A stretch of DNA of 37,021 nucleotides. It comes from Gammaproteobacteria bacterium. Lineage in GTDB: Bacteria; Pseudomonadota; Gammaproteobacteria; SZUA-140. Numbering within the stretch: position 1 is the first letter of the stretch; each line of letters opens with the position of its first letter. Shown here piece by piece: positions 24,804-31,487 of this stretch. Position numbers and translations under genes: made by a program. Under the pieces are notes generated by a model that searched no databases, was not told where the DNA came from, and worked only from the letters and a program-made list of their open reading frames with translations. Location: NCBI GenBank assembly GCA_020847075.1, contig JADLCS010000006.1:1-37021 (forward strand). Direction: 5' to 3'.

Positions 24804-24809
24804 ATGCGA

Positions 24810-24828
24810 GGCCGGAGACGGTCCGGCC
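24810..24828. terminator. GC-rich hairpin between convergent genes
   Basis: GGCCGGA (24810-24816) and TCCGGCC (24822-24828) form a 7-bp stem with a 5-base loop in the 37-base gap between two converging genes. Neither strand has a T-tract, so it could slow transcription from both sides but is not a classical intrinsic terminator. Confidence 0.35.
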
Positions 24829-24840
24829 CGGTCCCGACGT

Positions 24841-25521
24841 TCAGGGCGTAGCGGCGCGTATCCGGACTACCGTGGCGGGATTGCCGACGGCGATGGCCAT
24901 GGCGGGGATGTCGCGCGACACCACGCTGCCCGCGCCGATGACGGCCCCTGCCCCGATCGTCACGCCGTCGAGCACGATGACGCCGACCCCCAGCCAGGCA
25001 TCGTCCCCGATCACGATCCCGCCCTTGGTCTGGACCGGCTGTTGTCGCAGCGGCCGGTCGGACGACAGGCCGTGATTATAGGGATAGAACGCGCAGTTCG
25101 GCGCGATTTCCACCCGGCAGCCGATATGGATCGCGCCCACATAGGCCGACAACTGGCAGCGCGGCTGAATATGGGTCTCATCCCCGATGACGATCCTGCC
25201 ATCCCTGCCGGTTTGCAGGAGGCAGTCCCGGTGGATATGTACCCCCGCGCCGAGCTCGATCCGTCCGCCGCCATGATCTTCATAGATGAGCGCCTGATCT
25301 CCGATGAAGATCCGTGCATTCAGTCCGAGATTCGAGTGATACAGGGTGGCGCAGGGGGAGATATAGCCGTTCTTGCCCATGGCCGCCAGGGGCAGACGGC
25401 CATAGAAAGGGGGCCAGCCCAGCCCCGCGAGCCCACACGCCGCGCGCCCCAGCGGCCCCGGTCCGGAGAACCTCATCCAGAGTCGTGCCCAGCGGTTTCT
25501 GATACGGGTCTTTATCGACAT
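24841..25521 (-). CDS. Hexapeptide-repeat acyltransferase (left-handed beta-helix)
   Basis: This 226-residue protein resembles the O-acetyltransferases that decorate capsule and O-antigen sugars (WbbJ, maltose acetyltransferase and serine acetyltransferase group). Hexapeptide repeats appear as IFIGDQ, IELGAGVHIHRD, IVIGDETHIQPR, IHIGCRVEIAPN, IVIGDDAWLGVGVIVLDG and VTIGAGAVIGAGSVV, ending in AVGNPATVVR. A likely active-site histidine is in PYNHGLSSD. A hydrophobic or basic N-terminus of about 50 residues precedes the helix but is not a clear membrane span. The enzyme is probably cytoplasmic, with acetyl-CoA or another acyl-CoA as donor. The SGNH esterase domain of the giant secreted protein would be a natural counter-activity. 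It diverges from the GT4 operon. Confidence 0.88.
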   Translation of the reverse strand: MSIKTRIRNRWARLWMRFSGPGPLGRAACGLAGLGWPPFYGRLPLAAMGKNGYISPCATLYHSNLGLNARIFIGDQALIYEDHGGGRIELGAGVHIHRDCLLQTGRDGRIVIGDETHIQPRCQLSAYVGAIHIGCRVEIAPNCAFYPYNHGLSSDRPLRQQPVQTKGGIVIGDDAWLGVGVIVLDGVTIGAGAVIGAGSVVSRDIPAMAIAVGNPATVVRIRAATP

Positions 25522-25563
25522 GAGGAGTGTCTTTCATCATCGGTTCGGAGGCGCGAGAACCGC

Positions 25564-25569
25564 ATTATA
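25564..25569 (-). promoter_or_regulatory. Perfect -10 hexamer upstream of the acyltransferase gene
   Basis: The minus strand carries TATAAT exactly, 43-48 bases before the ATG at 25521, giving a predicted start near 25557 and a leader of about 36 bases. No convincing -35 lies 16-18 bases upstream, so an activator or an atypical promoter would be needed. Confidence 0.4.
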
Positions 25570-25788
25570 TCGCAGTTCGGGCGCGGTACCCGGCCGCGGA
25601 ACCCGAGCGAGTGCCTCGCCTGGGCGGTGGGCTCGAAAGGAGTGGCGGGGCGACAGGGCGACGCCGCCGAGGGCCGGTCTTTCCCAGGGGCGACCGGGGG
25701 TGTTTCATCGCGCATGGGTATTTCCGATTTGGAGATAGGTTCTATACACTAGCGTCTGTGTGTCGGTCGATCGAGAACTACCAGGGTT

Positions 25789-26976
25789 ATGGAGCATAGC
25801 GGTAACACAAAGAAGATACTGGTTATATCCCCGACCCCCACCCATCCCCACAGCGCCGGCAACCGGGCGAGAATCCACAGCTTGATGACCAGCATGCTCT
25901 CCCTCGGGCATGAAGTGCATTTCCTGCATATCGAGAAAGAGGCGGGGGACCGGGGGGCGATGCGGGCCTGCTGGGGAGATCGATATCACCCCGTGCCCTA
26001 TCGCCCGCCGGCGAATCTTCCGGCGAGGGCGCGGCGCAAAATCTGCAAATGGCTGGGCTCGGAAGGGCAGTACCGCTACGGAATCGACGAATGGTACGAT
26101 CCGTCCGCGAATGGATTCATCCGTGCCCTGGCGGCGAGGGTCGGCTTCGATGCGGTGATCGTGGAGTACGTATTCTTTTCCCGGGCCCTGGACTGTTTCG
26201 GCGGCGCGGTGCTGAAGTTGCTGGATACGCACGACGTGTTCACCGACCGTCATCGCCGCTACCTCGCGGAGGGAAAGAGGCCGTTGTGGTTTTCCGCTTC
26301 CGGGCGCGAAGAGGCGCGCGGCCTGGGGCGCGCGGACGTCGTCATCGCGATCCAGGACAACGAAGCGCGCTATTTCCGCGGCATCACCCGCCGACGCGTG
26401 ATCACCGTGGGGCATGTCGTTCCCTTGGACGAAACGCGTGGGAACGGGGCCGAGGCGCCCGGCATGCTCTATGTAGGATCCGGTAATGAAATCAACGTAC
26501 ATGCCGCTAATTACTTCATTGACGGCATACTGCCCGAAGTCCGCAAGCATATCCCCTCTGCGATATTGACGGTGGCCGGCGGTGTCTGTGACAGGCTCAC
26601 GGATACCCCGGGGGTACGTCTGTTGGGGCAGGTAGAGGATCTCGCGCCTCTGTATCGGGCCGCCGCCATCGTGGTCAACCCGATCCTGTTCGGGACCGGA
26701 TTGAAGATCAAGACGGTAGAGGCTCTGGGGTTCGGCAGGCCGCTGGTGACCACGCCGGCGGGCGCGGAAGGGCTGGAGGGGATGGCCGGCAAGGCCTTTG
26801 TGATGGCCGGCACGGAGTCCGCCTTCTCCAGCGCCGTGGTCACCCTGCTCTCGGATCTCCAGGCGAGACGGACGCTGGCGGCCAATGCCCGGGAGTGCGC
26901 CGCCGACTGGAACCGGCGTTGCCTGTCCGAACTGGCGGCGGTGTTGAACACTCCTTCTCACGTCGCGCGAGGTTGA
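25789..26976 (+). CDS. Glycosyltransferase family 4, first of three
   Basis: This 395-residue GT-B glycosyltransferase uses an NDP-sugar donor in the cytoplasm. The N-terminal domain begins KKILVISPTPTHPHSAGNRA, a usual acceptor-side loop. The C-terminal donor domain has MLYVGSGNEINVHA and FGTGLKIKTVEALGFGRPLV (about residues 303-322), the GT4 signature with Lys and Glu for donor phosphate and sugar binding. It opens a plus-strand cluster of three GT4 genes and an asparagine-synthase-like gene. The ATG at 25789 follows CCAGGG. The 267-base divergent spacer upstream has only a poor promoter candidate (TATACA at 25743-25748). Specificity cannot be read from sequence. Confidence 0.9.
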   Translation: MEHSGNTKKILVISPTPTHPHSAGNRARIHSLMTSMLSLGHEVHFLHIEKEAGDRGAMRACWGDRYHPVPYRPPANLPARARRKICKWLGSEGQYRYGIDEWYDPSANGFIRALAARVGFDAVIVEYVFFSRALDCFGGAVLKLLDTHDVFTDRHRRYLAEGKRPLWFSASGREEARGLGRADVVIAIQDNEARYFRGITRRRVITVGHVVPLDETRGNGAEAPGMLYVGSGNEINVHAANYFIDGILPEVRKHIPSAILTVAGGVCDRLTDTPGVRLLGQVEDLAPLYRAAAIVVNPILFGTGLKIKTVEALGFGRPLVTTPAGAEGLEGMAGKAFVMAGTESAFSSAVVTLLSDLQARRTLAANARECAADWNRRCLSELAAVLNTPSHVARG

Positions 26977-27012
26977 GTTGCGAAAGATCGGGTCGTACGG
27001 CGAAGATTGAAC

Positions 27013-28134
27013 ATGCGCGCCCAGTCCTGGCCTCCGGAAGCGCGGGTCGTGCCCTCGCATGTGACGACCGTCCCTCCCGTCACGCTGATCACCCTGCGCA
27101 TGAGCGGCCATGCCGGCGCCTCCGGATACGATCGTCTGCAGGAATTCATCGAAGGTGACCGGATACGGCTGCATGGGTGCTGGACGCTGGGTCGGCGCCT
27201 CGTGGCGCGTACGCTACGCCCCATGGTCCGGCGTTCGGGATCCCTCTGGTATCAGCGCGCGAACCTGCTCAGCGAACTGGAGGCGGCCCGGCGATGGCTG
27301 GCGCGGAAAGGACAGGTATTTCACTATCTGTACGGTGAGAATTCGTATCGCTACCTGGGGCATATGAAAGCGGTGCGCCCCGGGAACGCCATCGTATGCA
27401 CATATCACACACCGCCGGAAAGATTCAGACAGGTGGTCACGAATCGTGGGCACATCGCCCGCCTCGATGCCGTCATCGTCATGTCGACGGTCCAGAGGGA
27501 GATCTGCGCCGAATCCCTGGGCGCCGAGCGGGTGTTTTTCATCCCCCATGGCATCGATGTCGATTACTACACGCCGGCATCGCCGGCCCGGGCGCGGGGA
27601 GAGGTGTTCCGGTGCCTCTTCGTAGGGTCGCACTTGCGCGATATCGAGACACTGGCGGCGGCGGCGCGGGCCCTGCGGCCGCGCGGGGATATCCGTTTTA
27701 CGGTGGTCACCCGACCGGCCAATCTGCCGAAGTTCGAGGGCCTCGATAATATCGATATCCGCTCGAACCTCGACGATCATCAGTTACTGTCCCTGTATCG
27801 GGAGTCGGACCTCTTCGTCATGCCCCTGCTCGACAGCACGGCGAACAACAGTTTGCTGGAGGCCATGGCCTGCGGCATGCCGATGGTCACCACCGATCTC
27901 CAGGGTGTCCGGGATTACGCCAATGAGACGTGCGCGGTCCTGACCGGAAAAGGGGATGCCCGGGCCTTGTCGGAGGCCATCGAATGGCTGGCGCGGGATG
28001 ACGGCGCCCGCGAACGGATGGGCAGGGCGAGTCGCGATCGCGCCCTGGCGTTCCGCTGGGAGACGATCGCCGGGCATACCCGCGATGTGTATCGCCTCGC
28101 GGGACTGAATCTTGCAACGGACAAGGCCGCATGA
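27013..28134 (+). CDS. Glycosyltransferase family 4, second of three
   Basis: This 373-residue GT-B protein starts at the ATG at 27013, 36 bases after the previous stop; a TTG at 27007 is in frame but less likely. The N-terminal half is atypical, with RMSGHAGASGYDRLQEFIEG where many GT4 enzymes have a glycine-rich loop, and LYGENSYRYLGHM. The C-terminal half is typical: FFIPHGIDVDYYTP, LFVGSHLRDIETL, ESDLFVMPLLDSTANNSLLE, and AMACGMPMVTTD for donor binding. The stop overlaps the ATG of the next glycosyltransferase by 4 bases, so both should be made together. Both probably add successive residues to the same glycan, which is inference from coupling alone. Confidence 0.9.
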   Translation: MRAQSWPPEARVVPSHVTTVPPVTLITLRMSGHAGASGYDRLQEFIEGDRIRLHGCWTLGRRLVARTLRPMVRRSGSLWYQRANLLSELEAARRWLARKGQVFHYLYGENSYRYLGHMKAVRPGNAIVCTYHTPPERFRQVVTNRGHIARLDAVIVMSTVQREICAESLGAERVFFIPHGIDVDYYTPASPARARGEVFRCLFVGSHLRDIETLAAAARALRPRGDIRFTVVTRPANLPKFEGLDNIDIRSNLDDHQLLSLYRESDLFVMPLLDSTANNSLLEAMACGMPMVTTDLQGVRDYANETCAVLTGKGDARALSEAIEWLARDDGARERMGRASRDRALAFRWETIAGHTRDVYRLAGLNLATDKAA

Positions 28135-29330
28135 ATATCGTTCTCTATGTAAACAGCTTTCTTCCCACGTTGGGTGGGCGCGAGTTCGTCGTGCATTATC
28201 TTGCCGACGCCCTGTGCACGCTGGGCCATCGGGCGCGGGTCGTGGGGCCGGCGGGGTTCTGGCGGTATCGCCATGAGCGCTTCGAGTATCCCGTACACCG
28301 CTGGCCGACCCTGCGGGGCTTGATGAGCGAACGGGTCGCACTTACCAGCATCGCGCTGGACACCGCATTGTGGGGCGCGGACGTCATTCATGCCCACAAT
28401 ACCTGGCCGACGGGCTATCACACGGTCCGGCTGCGCGGGCGGCGCCGTTACCCGCTGGTAATCACGCCGCACGGCTCGGATATCCAGTCCATCCCCGAGA
28501 TCGGCCATGGTCTGCGCCTCGATCCGGAGATGAACGAGAAAATCATGTACGCGGTAAAGAACGCGGACGTCGTCACCGCAATCAGCGAGAATATCCGGGC
28601 CGCCCTGCTCGATGCCGGGACCGCGCCGGATCGTGTGCGCATGATACCCAACGGGGTCGATCTCGCGCGTTATCGGCGTCCGCCGGCGACCGATATCCGC
28701 CACTGGCTCGGTCTGGAGCCGGAGGCGCGCCTGATTGTCACCATCGGCCGTTACAATCCGCGCAAGGGGCAGGACTACCTGGTGCGGGCAATGCCGCGGA
28801 TCCTGGCGCGGGAGCCGCGCGCGCGGCTGGTCGTGGTCGGGAACGGCACCGAAGCGCTGACGCCGCTGATCGCTGGGCTTGGTCTGCAGGGGAAGGTGGT
28901 ATTGACCGGTGGCATCAGCCCGTCGCGCAGCATCCTCGCGGCCGGAAGCCTGCGGCCCGGCGAGACCGCCGAGCCGGATTATCTGGCCGAAGTGCTCGGC
29001 GCCAGCGACCTGTACGTGTCGGCCGGCATTCAGAATAATGCCGAGGGGCTGTCGCTGGCGGTGCTGGAGGGCATGGCGTCCGGTCTGCCGGTGGTGGCCA
29101 CGGCCATTTCCGGCAATACCGATGTGGTGGTCGAGGGGGAGAACGGCTATCTGGTCGCGCCGGCGGACGAGGCGGCGCTCGCCGAGGGCATCCTGCGCGT
29201 ATTGATGTCACCGGACCATGACCGCTTGCGCATCCGGGCGCGCGAGACCGCGGAACGGTATGCCTGGATCAACGTGGCGCAGCAGTATGTGCAGGGCTAT
29301 CGAGAGGCGATCGAATTCAGTCGGAACTGA
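28131..29330 (+). CDS. Glycosyltransferase family 4, third of three
   Basis: This 399-residue GT-B enzyme has a canonical layout. It begins MNIVLYVNSFLPTLGGREFV with the GG acceptor-side loop, followed by VVGPAGFWRY and DVIHAHNTWPTGYH. The donor domain has RMIPNGVDLARYR, IVTIGRYNPRKGQDYLVRAM and the E-x7-E region EGLSLAVLEGMASGLPVVAT (about residues 305-324). An insertion of about 20 residues around SRSILAAGSLRPGETAEPD, just before the E-x7-E region, is longer than usual. The ATG overlaps the upstream stop. A 165-base gap follows, containing two adjacent short palindromes (29350-29365 and 29364-29377). The family is secure; the sugar transferred is unknown. Confidence 0.92.
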   Translation: MNIVLYVNSFLPTLGGREFVVHYLADALCTLGHRARVVGPAGFWRYRHERFEYPVHRWPTLRGLMSERVALTSIALDTALWGADVIHAHNTWPTGYHTVRLRGRRRYPLVITPHGSDIQSIPEIGHGLRLDPEMNEKIMYAVKNADVVTAISENIRAALLDAGTAPDRVRMIPNGVDLARYRRPPATDIRHWLGLEPEARLIVTIGRYNPRKGQDYLVRAMPRILAREPRARLVVVGNGTEALTPLIAGLGLQGKVVLTGGISPSRSILAAGSLRPGETAEPDYLAEVLGASDLYVSAGIQNNAEGLSLAVLEGMASGLPVVATAISGNTDVVVEGENGYLVAPADEAALAEGILRVLMSPDHDRLRIRARETAERYAWINVAQQYVQGYREAIEFSRN

Positions 29331-29349
29331 CCGCTCCGTCCCCGGGTGG

Positions 29350-29377
29350 TCGGCGCTCGCGCCGATCTCCCGAGATC
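29350..29377. repeat. Two adjoining palindromes in the GT4-asparagine synthase gap
   Basis: TCGGCGC-TC-GCGCCGA (29350-29365) runs directly into GATCTC-CC-GAGATC (29364-29377). Each could form a short hairpin about 20 bases after the glycosyltransferase stop. With no T-tract, they may reduce read-through or protect the upstream mRNA end; chance cannot be excluded. Confidence 0.3.
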
Positions 29378-29495
29378 CGCCCCAGCCGCGCGCCAGGGTT
29401 CGCGCGGGATTGTCCGGCGGTCCGTTCGCTATGGGATCGCGATGGTTCGCCGTCTATCCGATCGAGCGACAGACAGGTGTTTCGGGCCGGAGAGT

Positions 29496-31238
29496 ATGTC
29501 GAAGCTGATTTATCTATGCAGTCGTGAGGGAAAGGCGTTGCCGTACGGGGTGCGGGACATGGAGCGTGTACTGTCGCGCCTGACGCCGGACAACCTGGAG
29601 CCGCGACCGCCGCGCATCATCGAGGGATCGGGCGTCCTGATCGGTATCCTCAATCCGGTGGATACGCTGCCGATCGAGGACGAGAGCGTGTGCCTGGGGG
29701 CGCTGTTCGGGGCCGAGACGGACTGGTGGCGGCCGGGGGCCGAGGCGCCGGAGGGCAGCTATGCATTGTTCCGCGGCGATGGGGCGACGCTGGAACTGGT
29801 GAGCGATATCGTGGGTTCCCGCACGATCTGGTACGCGCAGACGGACGAGCTGTTCATTGCCGCGACCTCGCAGCGGGCGATCGTGTGCTTTCTGCAGGGC
29901 TTCGAACCGAACGAGGCGGCGTACCCGTGGATGTTGTCGTCGGGGACGCTGGGGCCGGGGCTGTCGTGGGATCGGCGCATCCGCTGCCTGGGCCCGGACG
30001 CGCGACTACGGCTCGACCGGCGCTCCTGGGAGGTTCGGGTCGAGCAGATACCGGTGGAATTCCATCCAGAGGCACGCTCCCGCGAGGAACACGAGCGTCG
30101 GCTGCGGGAGGCGCTGGAAGCGACCTTCGCGCGACTGGATCCGGATTCGGCGCACTGGGTCCTGCCGCTCTCGGGAGGGTATGACAGCCGGGCGATCCTG
30201 CTCTTCCTGAAGGATCGTTCGAAGCTGAAGGCGGTGACCTGGGGGTTGAAGTCGGCGCTGGGCGACAGGGAGAGCGACGCGTGGGTGGCGCGGGAACTGG
30301 CGCGGCACTTCGGCCTGTCGCACGAGTACTACGAGACGGACCTGTCGGGCGAATCGGTGGAACGGGTCTTCGAGCGCTTCCTCATCGCGGGGGAGGGTCG
30401 GGTGGACCACATCTCGGGGTATATGGACGGCTTTGCGATCTGGCGGCGGCTGCATGACTCCGGCTGCCAGGGCGTCCTCCGCGGGGATGAGGCCTTCGGA
30501 TGGCGGCCGGCGAGCACGCCCTCGGGTGTCATACACGGCGTCGGCATGGCGCGCCTGTCCGATTACCGGAATCTGCTGCGGGACGGGGTGGCCGGGTTCT
30601 ACGAACAGCCGGTACCCGCGACGCTGCAGCGTAGGGAACAGGAGTCGTTGAGCGAGTGGCGCGACCGCCTGTACCAGACCTTCCGTACCCCCGCCATACT
30701 GGCGGCGCTGAACGACCTGAAATGCGCCTATGTCGAGGTCGTGAACCCCTTTCAGGCAAGGAGGGTGGTGCTATTGGCCCGAGGCCTGCCGGACACGCAC
30801 AGGACCGACAAGCGATTGTTCAAGGACATCGTGCGTCGCCGCAGTCCGCCCATCGCGTTTGCCGGCAGCCGGGCGATCGAAGGGCATGACAGCATCCTGA
30901 AAAATCCCGACCTCCTCGCGCTGATTTCACGCGAGCTGTCGGGCGATGTCGCCCGCGGGCTCTTTCCCGCAATGCTGCTGGCCTATCTGGAGGATCGGAT
31001 CGGGCGCCCGGCCCGGGCCCCGGCCGCGGCCCGATCTCCTCTTCGACGTGTGAAGTCGGAGGTAAAGCGCCTGTTGCCGGCGGGTATCGCGGCCCTCGTC
31101 ACATCGATCCGGGGTCGCCTCCGGCCCGACTCCATCGGGGTGGATCTGGAGGCGAACCGGCTGGCCTTTCGCGCCTATATCATCAGCCGGATGCATGCGC
31201 TGCTCGGTCGGGATGCCGTGGTATTACGTCGGCCATGA
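29496..31238 (+). CDS. Asparagine-synthase-like protein lacking the N-terminal glutaminase cysteine
   Basis: This 580-residue protein has an AsnB-type synthetase domain. LPLSGGYDSRAILLFL holds the ATP pyrophosphatase P-loop (SGGYDSR, 226-232), and RGDEAFGWRP is a second family motif. The N-terminal 200 residues look like the class II amidotransferase fold (EGSYALFRGDGATLELVSD, GSRTIWY, ELFIAATSQRAI), but the protein begins MSKLIYLCSREG, without Cys at position 2. It therefore should not hydrolyse glutamine the usual way and may use ammonia or another amine, or adenylate a carboxylate for a different acceptor. The ATG at 29496 follows GGAGAG closely. The open frame extends to 29346, but those residues are arginine-rich and unlike the family. 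Its location suggests amidation of a uronic acid or of a carrier-linked group in the glycan. Confidence 0.82.
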   Translation: MSKLIYLCSREGKALPYGVRDMERVLSRLTPDNLEPRPPRIIEGSGVLIGILNPVDTLPIEDESVCLGALFGAETDWWRPGAEAPEGSYALFRGDGATLELVSDIVGSRTIWYAQTDELFIAATSQRAIVCFLQGFEPNEAAYPWMLSSGTLGPGLSWDRRIRCLGPDARLRLDRRSWEVRVEQIPVEFHPEARSREEHERRLREALEATFARLDPDSAHWVLPLSGGYDSRAILLFLKDRSKLKAVTWGLKSALGDRESDAWVARELARHFGLSHEYYETDLSGESVERVFERFLIAGEGRVDHISGYMDGFAIWRRLHDSGCQGVLRGDEAFGWRPASTPSGVIHGVGMARLSDYRNLLRDGVAGFYEQPVPATLQRREQESLSEWRDRLYQTFRTPAILAALNDLKCAYVEVVNPFQARRVVLLARGLPDTHRTDKRLFKDIVRRRSPPIAFAGSRAIEGHDSILKNPDLLALISRELSGDVARGLFPAMLLAYLEDRIGRPARAPAAARSPLRRVKSEVKRLLPAGIAALVTSIRGRLRPDSIGVDLEANRLAFRAYIISRMHALLGRDAVVLRRP

Positions 31239-31424
31239 ACGGGCGGGCGCACTAAGCCCATCCCGAGTCTACCCCCGCGCCCCGTAGGTCGGGCGCGACC
31301 GACCAGGCGGACGATGCCCTCCTTTCCGGCGGAAGGGGCATGACGGGCGCCTCATCGAATGAGTCCCTTCCGCGCGGTGGAGAATCCCGTCGGGTGGCCC
31401 CATTCGTTCCGCGACGTCATCCCC

Positions 31425-31462
31425 AAAAGAAAGAGGGGACGGATCTTCCGATCCGTCCCCTC
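31425..31462 (-). terminator. Strong intrinsic terminator of the CBM protein gene
   Basis: On the minus strand a perfect 12-bp stem, GAGGGGACGGAT with ATCCGTCCCCTC and a 6-base loop (31462 down to 31433), is followed directly by TTTCTTTT (31432-31425). It lies 26 bases after the stop codon at 31488. Read on the plus strand the T-run is absent, so it mainly ends the minus-strand transcript. Confidence 0.88.
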
Positions 31463-31487
31463 AGGTTTGCGACTGAGACGGCGTGTA

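Noticed and set aside
25705-27174. 489-residue open frame on the minus strand
   Set aside because: It is antisense to a well-supported GT4 gene and spans two genes and their spacer.
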